Of a stretch of 64,000 nucleotides of DNA, positions 16,593 to 25,455 are shown piece by piece. Origin of the DNA: Marinobacterium_D sp050908845. Its GTDB lineage: Bacteria > Pseudomonadota > Gammaproteobacteria > Pseudomonadales > Balneatricaceae. Below the pieces are notes generated by a model. That model searched no databases and was not told the origin of the DNA. It saw only the letters and a list, made by a program, of their open reading frames with translations. The position numbers and the translations under genes were made by a program. The stretch spans positions 3,782,001 to 3,846,000 of the forward strand of contig NZ_CP194171.1 in assembly GCF_050908845.1 (NCBI RefSeq). The letters run 5' to 3'. Each line of letters begins with the position of its first letter. Position 1 is the stretch's first letter.

Positions 16593-18281
16593 CTAAGCCT
16601 CGCCTTCCGTTTCGCCCTCCTTTTGTACCCGGTATGCCACCTGGCGCCGGGTTACCCCGAGCATCCGCGCCGCTTCCGCCAGATTGCCACCGGCACGTTC
16701 TATGGCCAGTTGGTAGATCCGGTTCAGGTGGGTCTCAAGGCCATCGGCGCTACTGATCAGGGTATCGTAAAGCGCATTCATGCGACTCTCGTCCTGCTTG
16801 CACAGGCGTCCCCGGTTATCCAGATTAGCACCGCCCAGCGCCTGTTCGCTGTTACCGGGAAACAGGTGGCCGATCTCGATCTTACCGCCCTCGGGCACCA
16901 GCAACAGGGCACGTTCGATCAGGTTTTCCAGTTGCCTGATATTACCCGGCCAGCTGTACTCCATAAGCGCCTGCGTCGCACCATCGGTCAAGCCCGGCTC
17001 TGGCCGGCCATAGACCGGGGCATATTTCTTCAGCATCGCCTTGGCCAGCAGCGGCACATCGCTTTTGCGCTCACGCAGCGGCGGAATCTCCACCGGATAG
17101 GTGGCGATGCGATAGAACAGATCGGCACGGAACTTACCTTCGGCGATCGCCCGCTCCAGATCCAGGTTGGTGGCAGCAATAAGCCGCACATTGACCTTGC
17201 GGGCTTCGTTATCGCCAAGCCGCTCCACCTCACCGCTTTGCAGGGCACGCAGCAGTTTTACCTGTGCCGACAGTGACAGATCGCCCACTTCGTCGAGGAA
17301 CAGGGTGCCGCCATCGGCACGCTCGAAACGTCCCGGACGCGACTCCTGGGCACCGGTGTAGGCGCCTCGACGCACCCCGAAGAGTTCAGCCTCGATCAGA
17401 TCATTGGGGATCGCCGCGCAGTTGATCGCCACAAAAGGTTTGTCCGCCCGGTCGCTGTTCTCATGCAACCACTTGGCGAAAACCTCCTTGCCGACCCCGG
17501 TCTCACCCAGCAGCAGCACGTTGATCGGCCCCCTGGAGGCTTTGTGCAACAGGTCGAACGCTTTCAGAAACCCCGGCGACTGACCGACCAGATTGCCCTG
17601 CTCCAGCTGTGCCGTTGACGGTCGCGATCCACGCAATTGATGCAGCTGCTGCTCGATATCGCAGACAGGCGGCACCTTCTGGTCGATCCGGAACAGGTCG
17701 ATGTAGGCGTCATCGTTCCAGTCTTCGGCCGGCTTGCCGATCACGGTACAGTGAGAGTCGCCCTTGCAGGCGCATTCAATTTCGCGGAACACGATAAAGC
17801 GTTTGAAAAAGGTGCTGACATAACCTGAGGCATAGCCCACCAGCGTCCAGCAGCCGACATCGTCACCGATACCGTATTGCTGGATATGGGCCTCGGCTTC
17901 CCAGGAGTGTTCCATGTGCACCCGACCATCGAAGCTGCCCTGCTCCCAGTCGATATCCGCCTGGGTGATCTCCGCCTTTACGTTACCTTCGAACGCGTGC
18001 AACTCGGGACCGATCTTGAATACGTCGTAGTCATCGCCGGCACCGTAAAGCTGGGTCGCCACCTCGGCATCCATCTGCCCGGCACGGAACCCCATGCGAA
18101 TCAGCAGACCGCGGGCGCGGGATTGTCCTAGGTTGGCAAACAGTTCATCGCGCAGGCCGCTGAGGGCCTGGGTGTGGAGCAGCAACATCCGGTTTTCGCC
18201 GAACCAGATATGGCCGTTATCGATATCGAATTTCAGTTTCGAGCGCAGATTGAAATGCTCGATCAACCTTTTTTCGCTCAT
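16593..18281 (-). CDS. XylR/DmpR-type sigma-54-dependent activator
   Basis: A 562-residue aromatic-sensing enhancer-binding protein. Residues 1-190 form the XylR_N/V4R sensor. By spacing, C144, E167, C170 and C178 reproduce the zinc site of MopR/DmpR, and H95 (in GPELHAFEG) matches the phenol-contacting histidine. The position equivalent to DmpR W130 is M123. The AAA+ domain has Walker A GETGVGKE, the sigma-54 contact loop as GAYTGA (usually GAFTGA) and Walker B GGTLFLDEVGDL. A Fis-type HTH ends the protein (NLAEAARMLGVTRRQVAYR). The start at 18281 matches family length. A longer frame reaches 18347 without similarity. It likely activates the phenol operon 25 kb away through the UAS pair at 43.2 kb. 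An additional effector specificity is possible. Confidence 0.92.
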   Translation of the reverse strand: MSEKRLIEHFNLRSKLKFDIDNGHIWFGENRMLLLHTQALSGLRDELFANLGQSRARGLLIRMGFRAGQMDAEVATQLYGAGDDYDVFKIGPELHAFEGNVKAEITQADIDWEQGSFDGRVHMEHSWEAEAHIQQYGIGDDVGCWTLVGYASGYVSTFFKRFIVFREIECACKGDSHCTVIGKPAEDWNDDAYIDLFRIDQKVPPVCDIEQQLHQLRGSRPSTAQLEQGNLVGQSPGFLKAFDLLHKASRGPINVLLLGETGVGKEVFAKWLHENSDRADKPFVAINCAAIPNDLIEAELFGVRRGAYTGAQESRPGRFERADGGTLFLDEVGDLSLSAQVKLLRALQSGEVERLGDNEARKVNVRLIAATNLDLERAIAEGKFRADLFYRIATYPVEIPPLRERKSDVPLLAKAMLKKYAPVYGRPEPGLTDGATQALMEYSWPGNIRQLENLIERALLLVPEGGKIEIGHLFPGNSEQALGGANLDNRGRLCKQDESRMNALYDTLISSADGLETHLNRIYQLAIERAGGNLAEAARMLGVTRRQVAYRVQKEGETEGEA

Positions 18282-18447
18282 GGTCGTCACGCCTGTTTTT
18301 GTTATTGTCGGTGTTCTTCTCGGCTCATCTGCGGAACAACATAACACGCTGTTGCTGGCTGTCGAGGTTCCAAAGGTCTAGTGCTGTTCTAGTTTTTGGT
18401 TGCGCGGCAGTTAGTGCCATTGTTAGTAGCGAGCTCCCTGTCCCTGC

Positions 18448-18518
18448 AAAAACGCTTGCAGCCCCTGCAGCATTAACGAATACCGGTTAACGCCATGCTG
18501 ATGCAGGGGCCGCAAGCG
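18448..18518 (-). terminator. Strong terminator of the MMPL-DUF1302 operon
   Basis: Two 17-base arms (18453-18469 and 18502-18518) pair with one mismatch. Core pairs are GCCCCTGCA with TGCAGGGGC, flanked by CGCTTGC with GCAAGCG. On the minus strand the stem is followed by GTTTTTGC. It lies about 60 bases after the MMPL stop and before the sigma-54 activator gene, so it insulates the activator from the upstream operon. Confidence 0.8.
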
Positions 18519-18579
18519 GCGGGTCTATCCGGCGCGGCCGGGCACCTGCTCAGGGCCGGGCCGGCTAAACAGGGGAAGC

Positions 18580-21015
18580 TCAGGTCGCCATCGCACCGCT
18601 CTTTTCCAGCTTCACTTCAACCTGCTTAACACCGCTGTCGCGTAGCAGGAAATAGCCCAGTGACGGCAGCAGTATCAACGCGCCGAGCATGTTCCAGATG
18701 AACATGAACGCCAGCAGTATCCCCATGTCAGCCTGGAATTTGATCGGCGAAAGAATCCAGGTGAACACCGCGACACCGAGGGTGATACCGGTCAGCACGA
18801 CCACCTTGCCGGTGAACAGCAGCGCCTGGTAGTAGGCTTCGGACAGGCTCTTGCCCTCCTTTAGCCGTGCCAGTGTCACGGTCAGGATATACAGCGCGTA
18901 GTCGACGCCGATACCGACACCGAGCGCGATCACCGGCAGCGTGGCTACCTTGACGCCAATGTTGAGCCACACCATCAGCGCCTGACACAGCACCGAGGTC
19001 AGCATCAACGGCAGCACGGCACAGGCCACTGCACGCCAGGAACGGAAAGTGATAAACGCCAGGATAATCACCGCCGCGTACACCAGCAGCAGCATCTGCA
19101 CGTTGGCCTTCTTCACCACGATATTGGTGGCGGCTTCGATACCAGCATTACCGGCCGCGCTGAGGAAACGGATCGAGTCGCTATTGTACTGCGCCGCGAA
19201 CGCTTCCACGGTGGCGACCACGCTGGTCAGGGTGTCGGCCTTGTGGTCCTTCAGGTAGGCGTAAACGGTGAGCAGATCACAGTTCTGGTTGAACAGCTCG
19301 CGCGGGGCGCGGGTGATGATGGCGTTCAGCATCCCCTGCGAACGCGGGATACCGTACCACTTCAGGCTGCCCTCGTTCATGCCGGCCTGGGCGATCTTGG
19401 CCAGTCCCGCCAGTGAGCTGGTCGCTTCCACGCCGGGCAGCTGCGCCAGGCGCCGTTCCAGGGCATCCACCGCCATCAGCGTATCGTAGTGAGCACACTC
19501 GTACTGCCCGGTACGCACCATCACCACGTACACGTCGCTGCTGGCGGCGTAGTTGGCCACCATAAAGGCGTTATCCTGGTTGTAGCGCGAATCGGCACGC
19601 AGCTCCGGTGCGCCCTGCCCGGTATCGCCGATTTTGACCTGCAGGCTCACCACCAGCCCCAGCCCGCCCAGCAGCAGTGACGCCAGCACCACCAAGCCCG
19701 CATAACGCTTCTGCGTAAAGAGGTCGAGCCAGGCCCAGAACGGATGTTTGCGATGTTCAGTGTCGTTCAGGTCTACGCTTTCGGCACGGACACTGCGCTG
19801 CGCGGCTTTCGCGTTGACACCGGTATAGGAGAGCAGCACCGGCAGCAGGATCAGGTTGGTAAAGATCAGGGTCGCTACGCCGATGCTGGCGGTGATCGCA
19901 AGGTCGCCGATCACCGGGATATCGATCACCAGCAGTACGGCAAAACCTATGGCATCGGACAGCAGCGCGGTCAGGCCGGCCAGGAACAGACGGCGGAAGG
20001 TGTAGCGCGCCGCCAGCAGTTTATGAATGCCGCGACCGATATCCTGCATGATGCCGTTCATTTTCTGGGCACCATGGCTCATACCGATGGCGAACACCAG
20101 GAAAGGTACCAGGATCGAATAGGGGTCCAGATCGTAACCCAGCAGCGGCAGCAGACCGAGCAGCCAGACCACGGCAGTCAGCGAGCACACCACAACCAGC
20201 AGCGTGCTGCGGGCACAGCGGGTGTAGAGAAACAGCACAGTGGTCGCCAGGGCGATCGTGACCGCAAAGAAGAGCAGAACCTGTTTCAGGCCATCGATCA
20301 GATCCCCTACCACCTTGGCGAAACCGGTGATATGAATCTGAATCTTGTCCGATTCATACTTCTGGCGCAGCTGTTCCAGCTGCTGCGAGAAAGCATGGTA
20401 GTCGATGCGTTCACCGGTGTTGGCATCGCGCTCCTGCAGCGGCACCTGCAGGATCGAGGAGTGGAAGTTGGCCGCCACCAGCTGACCGATCTCGCCGGAG
20501 CGTTCCACGTTGTTACGCACCTGGTCGAGGCTGGCCGCCGAACCATCGTAGCCATCGGGAATAACCGGACCGCCATCCAGCCCCTCTTCGGTAACGCCGG
20601 TCCAGCGTACTGCCGGCGCCCACAGCGACTTCATGAACGGCCGGTCAACCCCCGGCATCAGGAAGATCTCGTCATGGATCTTGCGCAGTGTATCCAGGTA
20701 TTCGGCGTCAAAGATCGTTCCCTCTCTGTTCTCCACCGCAATGCGCAGCGTATTGCCGGTACCGGCCAGCTGTGTGCGGTTCTCCAGAAAGTTGACGATG
20801 AACGGATGGTTGGTCGGGATCATTTTCTCGAACGCAGCGCTCATGCCGAGGTTGGCCGACTGGAACCCGAGATAAACCGTGATCGCCAGACAGATCAGGA
20901 TCACCGCAATACGGTTGTTGAACAGCAGCCGCTCGGTGATGCGACCGGAACGGGTATCGAAATCCTCCAGGTGACGAATCTGCTCGCCAGCTGAACCTTG
21001 GTTTGGACTATTCAT
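18580..21015 (-). CDS. MMPL/RND-family inner-membrane transporter
   Basis: An 811-residue RND-superfamily protein of the MMPL/HAE-like class with about twelve membrane segments in two halves. Each half has one helix, a large periplasmic loop (about residues 60-235 and 450-620) and five helices. A hydrophobic stretch VLFFAVTIALATTVLFLYT begins the first helix bundle, and GVGIGVDYALYILT in the second half carries the acidic residue in the proton-relay region. Start is ATG at 21015 (a GTG one codon earlier is possible). The start overlaps the YCF48 stop, giving translational coupling. Proteins of this type cluster with DUF1329/DUF1302 genes and are thought to move hydrophobic compounds or lipids across the envelope. 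The direction is not known. Confidence 0.88.
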   Translation of the reverse strand: MNSPNQGSAGEQIRHLEDFDTRSGRITERLLFNNRIAVILICLAITVYLGFQSANLGMSAAFEKMIPTNHPFIVNFLENRTQLAGTGNTLRIAVENREGTIFDAEYLDTLRKIHDEIFLMPGVDRPFMKSLWAPAVRWTGVTEEGLDGGPVIPDGYDGSAASLDQVRNNVERSGEIGQLVAANFHSSILQVPLQERDANTGERIDYHAFSQQLEQLRQKYESDKIQIHITGFAKVVGDLIDGLKQVLLFFAVTIALATTVLFLYTRCARSTLLVVVCSLTAVVWLLGLLPLLGYDLDPYSILVPFLVFAIGMSHGAQKMNGIMQDIGRGIHKLLAARYTFRRLFLAGLTALLSDAIGFAVLLVIDIPVIGDLAITASIGVATLIFTNLILLPVLLSYTGVNAKAAQRSVRAESVDLNDTEHRKHPFWAWLDLFTQKRYAGLVVLASLLLGGLGLVVSLQVKIGDTGQGAPELRADSRYNQDNAFMVANYAASSDVYVVMVRTGQYECAHYDTLMAVDALERRLAQLPGVEATSSLAGLAKIAQAGMNEGSLKWYGIPRSQGMLNAIITRAPRELFNQNCDLLTVYAYLKDHKADTLTSVVATVEAFAAQYNSDSIRFLSAAGNAGIEAATNIVVKKANVQMLLLVYAAVIILAFITFRSWRAVACAVLPLMLTSVLCQALMVWLNIGVKVATLPVIALGVGIGVDYALYILTVTLARLKEGKSLSEAYYQALLFTGKVVVLTGITLGVAVFTWILSPIKFQADMGILLAFMFIWNMLGALILLPSLGYFLLRDSGVKQVEVKLEKSGAMAT

Positions 21016-22133
21016 CACTGTGCTTCCGGCTTGGAGAATGGGGTATCCAGGCGTACCGGACCGCGTGCGGTCGACAGTACGATGGCGCCATCACGGGCCT
21101 GGACCATCGCTGTGATTGAGGCGGTCGGACTCACGTCCGCCTTGCTGAAGCTGCGTCCCCGGTCGCGGCTCACAACCAGATGTCCGCTCTCGTCTCCAAG
21201 CAGCAGTGTGCCATCGCTCAGACTCATACCGGCGGTCAACGTGGCTTCGCTGCCCAGATCGATACGGTGCCAGCCGCTGTCCTGCTCACGCCAGACGTTG
21301 CCGCGCAGGCCGAAAGCAAGCAGTTTCTGGCTGGGTAGTGGAATAAAACCGAAGAAGGTGCCGGCATAGGGGGTCTCCACGCGCTGGTATTCGACCTGGC
21401 CGCCCCCCCGGCTGAACAGGGAACCCTGCTCACCGGCCACGACCATGCCATCCTGCTCCGGTTGAATCGAATACAGATGACGCCCACTGTCGTTGTGCAG
21501 CAGGTCCACGATCGACTGCCAGCTTTTACCGCCATCACGGGTGGCCAGTGCTATACCGTAGGCACCGATCGCCCAGCCGTGCTGTTCATCCGCAATATAG
21601 AGATCAAGGAAAGGCTTATCCGCCCCCTCCTTGACCAGGTAATTGGCGTTGGTCAGCGCATCCTCGGCACCGGGCAGTCCCAGCTCCGCACGACGTTTCG
21701 CCTCGTTGTAGATGATGTCAGCGACGCGATAACCGTCGACCTGCAGCTCCCAGTTTTCACCGCCGTCTGCCGTATGCAGGATGACGCCACTGTGTCCGCT
21801 GGCCCAGCCCTGTTTTGCGGAAGCGAACTGCACATCGGTCAACGTAACGCTGACTGGCACACCGGTACTCTGGCGCCAGCTTTTACCATCGTCATCGGAG
21901 AGCAGGATGATTCCCTGCTCTCCGACCGACACCAGTCGCTCGCCGGCCCGGGCGATGCCGAGCTGGATCGAATGCAGGGCACTGGAGGCTTTCTGGGCCG
22001 GCAGCTCCAGCAGATCCGGCACAACCGCAGCTTTGCGTTCAGAGACTGCCGCAGCAGCAACGCCGGAGACCAGCAGGGAAACCGACAGCGCCACAGCAGG
22101 CCGGATTAGACGTTTTCGCGTTGTTATATTCAT
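21015..22133 (-). CDS. YCF48/BNR-repeat periplasmic protein
   Basis: A 372-residue beta-propeller-like protein of the photosystem-II-stability-factor (YCF48/HCF136) superfamily. An N-terminal signal peptide (about residues 1-30, LIRPAVALSVSLLVSGVAAA) sends it to the periplasm. Repeated Asp-box-like turns are seen: LSDDDGKSWRQS, HTADGGENWELQ, ATRDGGKSWQS and VSRDRGRSFSK. In bacteria lacking photosystems such proteins recur beside RND transporters and DUF1329/DUF1302 genes, probably as periplasmic scaffold or adaptor. It sits 102 bases after DUF1329 and overlaps the MMPL start. The ATG at 22133 follows a GTG one codon earlier. Confidence 0.85.
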   Translation of the reverse strand: MNITTRKRLIRPAVALSVSLLVSGVAAAAVSERKAAVVPDLLELPAQKASSALHSIQLGIARAGERLVSVGEQGIILLSDDDGKSWRQSTGVPVSVTLTDVQFASAKQGWASGHSGVILHTADGGENWELQVDGYRVADIIYNEAKRRAELGLPGAEDALTNANYLVKEGADKPFLDLYIADEQHGWAIGAYGIALATRDGGKSWQSIVDLLHNDSGRHLYSIQPEQDGMVVAGEQGSLFSRGGGQVEYQRVETPYAGTFFGFIPLPSQKLLAFGLRGNVWREQDSGWHRIDLGSEATLTAGMSLSDGTLLLGDESGHLVVSRDRGRSFSKADVSPTASITAMVQARDGAIVLSTARGPVRLDTPFSKPEAQ

Positions 22134-22237
22134 CACTGACTACTCGACTGACGCTCAAGGCCGACCGCTTTGCCGCCGGCCTTTATTTGACTCTGCGCTG
22201 CCTCCGACCCGTAGGCCGGAGGCAGGCTGAGTGGGTC

Positions 22238-23590
22238 TTAGCGCACCGCTTCCGCGGCCACCGCATCACCGGTGAAGAAGGTTTCCTGCTTGGTATCGAC
22301 AATGCGGAAGTGCTCGTCGTTCAACGCCTGGATCACACTCATGGTGTTGGCCTGCAGGTTGAATACGGTGGCCGTCTTTTCCATCAGCGCCGGAATTTTC
22401 GGTACCACGAACGGTGTCACCATGGAGGTACGCCAGAGCTTGCCTTCAGCGTCGTAACCGTCCACCAGCAGTACCAGCCAGCTGTCTTCGTCGACATAGT
22501 AGGTACGCTTGGGCACCGCATGACGTTTGCCGTCCGCCACGTTCGCTTCAACCACCCAGACACGGTGCTTTTCCCAACGCACCTTGTCGGAATTCAGGTG
22601 GTAGTCGGACAGCGCTTCATCCAGCGATGCACCAACAAAGTTGTTGTTGTTGTACGGTACCAGCAGCTCCTTCTTACCTTTGAGCGTCCATTTGAAACGA
22701 TCCACCGAGCCGAAGAAGCCCTGTACCTCATCAAAGTAGTTGGCACCGGAAGCGACGAAGTCAGGGGTATCGTAGGAGACCGTCGGCGCGCGACGCACCC
22801 GGCGCTGACCGAGCAGGTACTGCCAGGCCTGGCGCGGCTGATCCCGGTCGATACTGTCACGCACGACCAGGGATTCACCGGCCTTGAATGGCGGTTCCAG
22901 AGTGTTGAAACGGAACATGGAGTACTCGCCTGACCAATTATCCGGCGTCACGTCCTTGTAGTACGGCGGGTACTGAAAAGAGATATCGTTACGGGTCGCC
23001 AGGGTATGACTGCCATCCGCGTTACCGACAATGTTCTTGAAGGTGTACTCGATGGACGGTGCTTCCACCCGCATCAGGAAATTCCACATCACCTCCACCC
23101 CTTCCTGCGGAATCGGGAAGGGAATGCCGCCGGCACAGCCGGATACCGAATAGCCACCTTCAGCCAGCTGACAGCGGGTAGCGTTGGCCAGGGTGCTGTC
23201 ATACACCGACTGCGGCGCGGCCATGGAGCGATGGGTTGGGTAAACGTCGAGACGGAAGCTGTCCGGATACTTACTCAGCATCGCCTTGATGCCGTCACTG
23301 AGCAGCGCGTCATACTCGGCGTGATTCTGTGCCGTCACCTGATACAGCGGTTGTTCATCGGCAAAGATGGACTTGGGAATATCACCCATGTAATCGCCCG
23401 GCAGCATCTCGATAATACCGCCGGTCCAGGCCGGGATACTACCATCGGCATTACCGGCTTTTTCACCGCCGAGAGGCGTGAGTTCCTGGCCAAGTTTGGC
23501 GGCTTCGTCAGCGGATACCGCCGCCTGTGCCTGTGGAGCCGCGATCAGCAGGGCAGCCACACCGGCGAGAAAAGAGGAATAGGGTTTCAT
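22238..23590 (-). CDS. DUF1329 family outer-membrane lipid-binding protein
   Basis: A 450-residue exported protein of the DUF1329 family, structurally related to LolB/LolA-like lipid-binding folds. A signal peptide (MKPYSSFLAGVAALLIAAPQ) precedes AVSADEAAKLG, the family's standard mature start. Conserved elements include LTPLGGEKAGNADGSIPAWT and a C-terminal SWLVLLVDGYDAEGKLWR. No lipobox cysteine is seen, so it is probably soluble in the periplasm or peripherally attached. The ATG at 23590 has AGGAGA nine bases upstream. It is 32 bases after DUF1302, the invariant partner of this family, which points to a shared outer-membrane task. Confidence 0.9.
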   Translation of the reverse strand: MKPYSSFLAGVAALLIAAPQAQAAVSADEAAKLGQELTPLGGEKAGNADGSIPAWTGGIIEMLPGDYMGDIPKSIFADEQPLYQVTAQNHAEYDALLSDGIKAMLSKYPDSFRLDVYPTHRSMAAPQSVYDSTLANATRCQLAEGGYSVSGCAGGIPFPIPQEGVEVMWNFLMRVEAPSIEYTFKNIVGNADGSHTLATRNDISFQYPPYYKDVTPDNWSGEYSMFRFNTLEPPFKAGESLVVRDSIDRDQPRQAWQYLLGQRRVRRAPTVSYDTPDFVASGANYFDEVQGFFGSVDRFKWTLKGKKELLVPYNNNNFVGASLDEALSDYHLNSDKVRWEKHRVWVVEANVADGKRHAVPKRTYYVDEDSWLVLLVDGYDAEGKLWRTSMVTPFVVPKIPALMEKTATVFNLQANTMSVIQALNDEHFRIVDTKQETFFTGDAVAAEAVR

Positions 23591-23622
23591 TATTGTTCTC
23601 CTAACCACAGATTCGAGTCCGA

Positions 23623-25293
23623 TCAGAACGTGCGCTGAACGGTGAATGAGATGAAGTCACGGTCACCGTGGAAGTTGTCGTAGGACAGCTCAGGCACTGC
23701 GGTACCTGGCTTGACGATGGAACCGGCACTGCCGATGTAGTGGGTGTAGTTCAGACCCGCCTGCCAGGTACGCTGGTAGTCCGCGGTCAGACCCAGGCTG
23801 ATGTTGCCGCCGCCCTCCGAGGGGAACAGCACACCGTTGACCGAAGAACGTCCGAACAGGCCATAGCCCACGCCGATCGGGGTTTTCAGATCCAGTCCCG
23901 GCATCACCTGGAAGTACTCCGGCGTAAACACGAACTGCAGCGCTCCGGCATCCCTTGTCGCCAGCGGATCGAGCTGATCCTCGTTGTCGCTGATGCTCAG
24001 GCGCCGGTTGTAAGCGAACTCACCAATAAAGGTGGCAGCATCCCAGAGCGCGCTTTCGCCCAGGATACTGATCGCCGAAAGGTTGGCGTGCATAGTCCGG
24101 CCAACCGGGAAAGCAGCATTGGAGTCGCCATCGGAGGCAGCACCGGTAATCACCGCATTACCGCTGGCCACCAGCGGCATGTTGTCACGGAAGGAGATCT
24201 CACCGGCCACGTTGGTTTCGCCAACCAGGGTGCTGAAGCTGGCACCAAGGGTGCGGATGTCCTCACCGAACACCTCTACATAATCACCGAGGTAGGCGCC
24301 TTGCGGGTTTACCCCAGGACGCACATAGAACTGCGGCATCTTGTCGTGGAACTGGGCGGCATACAGGCCGTACTCCACATTATCGGTGGCAAAACGCAGC
24401 TGCATACCGAACTGGCCGCTGTCACTGGGCTCGATATCACTGCCACGATAGGCAACCGCCCCCGGCCCCAGGATCAGCGTTTCACCGCCCTCATCGACGA
24501 AGTCGGCAAAACTGAAATAGCTGCCGGCACCCGGCACCCGGGTTTTACGCCACTCCAGCTGGTAGTAGGCACCGATGGACAGATCCGGGCTAAGCTGGAT
24601 CTGGCCGGAGACCTGACCGATCGGGCGCAGAATCTCCTGGAACTGAGAGTTGGGTACCGACAGTGCCTTGACCAGATCGAGCGAGGTCTGCGCCGCGGCA
24701 ATACCGTTGGAACCGAAGAACAGGCTCTCACCATAAAGCTGGGTAAAACGACCCGCTTTCAGGTTCAGACTTTTATTGCCCAGGCTGAAGTTGCCGTAAG
24801 CGAACGCATCGAGCAGCTCCATATCGCCGCCATGCAGGTCTTTGGTGTCGTCGGTGAACTGGGTGTAATCCACCGAATTCGAGTTCACGAAAAGACCCGG
24901 GTTATCGGTATCCTGATGATAGACATCGTCATACCAGGCCGCGCCGCTGACGCGAAAACCGTATTTGCGCTTATAAGACAGGTTGAACTGGGACAGGATA
25001 TCGACGCGGTTCGAGATCAGTCCCTTGTCGAAGTTGAGGTCGCCGTCGTTGGTATTGATGGGAGGTCCATCTACCGACGCCACATCGGGATCGGCATCCT
25101 TCAAACGGAATCCGGCGCTGTACTTGAAGGTGTTATCCCAATTCATGCGGATATCGGGATTGCCACTGTCGATCGACATTGCCTGCGCACCGGCAGTCCA
25201 GGCCATTCCCGTCGCCAGAGCGATCGCGACACAGAGTTGACGCCGACGGCTGACCCGTTGCGGCGAAGACGGATTGCGTTGCATGTTCATCAT
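23623..25293 (-). CDS. DUF1302 family outer-membrane beta-barrel protein
   Basis: A 556-residue predicted outer-membrane barrel of the DUF1302 family. A signal peptide with twin arginines in the basic region (QRVSRRRQLCVAIALATGMA) is cleaved near AGAQA-MS. The mature chain alternates amphipathic beta strands and ends with an aromatic residue (ISFTVQRTF), the C-terminal signal for barrel insertion. Early motifs MNWDNTFKYSAGFRL and FDKGLISNRVDILSQFNLSY are typical. It is the first gene of a four-gene operon (DUF1302, DUF1329, YCF48, MMPL). Start ATG at 25293 follows GAGAGGAAAACGC. The module probably carries a hydrophobic molecule through the envelope. The divergent LysR gene and the shared LysR box tie it to aromatic catabolism. 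Confidence 0.9.
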   Translation of the reverse strand: MMNMQRNPSSPQRVSRRRQLCVAIALATGMAWTAGAQAMSIDSGNPDIRMNWDNTFKYSAGFRLKDADPDVASVDGPPINTNDGDLNFDKGLISNRVDILSQFNLSYKRKYGFRVSGAAWYDDVYHQDTDNPGLFVNSNSVDYTQFTDDTKDLHGGDMELLDAFAYGNFSLGNKSLNLKAGRFTQLYGESLFFGSNGIAAAQTSLDLVKALSVPNSQFQEILRPIGQVSGQIQLSPDLSIGAYYQLEWRKTRVPGAGSYFSFADFVDEGGETLILGPGAVAYRGSDIEPSDSGQFGMQLRFATDNVEYGLYAAQFHDKMPQFYVRPGVNPQGAYLGDYVEVFGEDIRTLGASFSTLVGETNVAGEISFRDNMPLVASGNAVITGAASDGDSNAAFPVGRTMHANLSAISILGESALWDAATFIGEFAYNRRLSISDNEDQLDPLATRDAGALQFVFTPEYFQVMPGLDLKTPIGVGYGLFGRSSVNGVLFPSEGGGNISLGLTADYQRTWQAGLNYTHYIGSAGSIVKPGTAVPELSYDNFHGDRDFISFTVQRTF

Positions 25294-25359
25294 GCGTTTT
25301 CCTCTCGCGTCATTGTTATTTTTGTTACGTAACTGCAGGAACAATCACGGTTGAGACCT

Positions 25360-25425
25360 AAGGTATAAAAGTGCTCAATTACCTTCCAATACAATTGACG
25401 AGCACTTTTGATACCCTTAAGGTAT
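25360..25425. promoter_or_regulatory. Divergent LysR operator region
   Basis: Two elements overlap. A large inverted repeat pairs AAAAGTGCTC (25367-25376) with GAGCACTTTT (25400-25409), extended outward by GGTAT/ATACC. The right arm leads into ATACCCTTAAGGTAT (25411-25425), whose minus strand contains TACCTTAAGGGTA, a T-N11-A LysR box. It lies between the DUF1302 operon and the LysR gene. A nearly identical box occurs before the dmpC operon at 36941-36957. Confidence 0.7.
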
Positions 25426-25455
25426 GAGAAAAGATTCACGGGAGGGTCACCCAGG

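Noticed and set aside
16536..17276. Plus-strand frame opposite the sigma-54 activator gene.
   Set aside because: Antisense to the conserved AAA+ domain, with no ribosome site or family.
19744..20994. Long plus-strand open frame opposite the MMPL gene (about 416 codons).
   Set aside because: It lies wholly antisense to a well-supported membrane protein, has histidine/glutamine-rich composition typical of antisense frames in GC-rich DNA, and shows no domain.
23668..25332. Plus-strand open frame of about 554 codons opposite the DUF1302 gene.
   Set aside because: Antisense shadow. The opposite strand has a signal peptide, barrel strands and family motifs.
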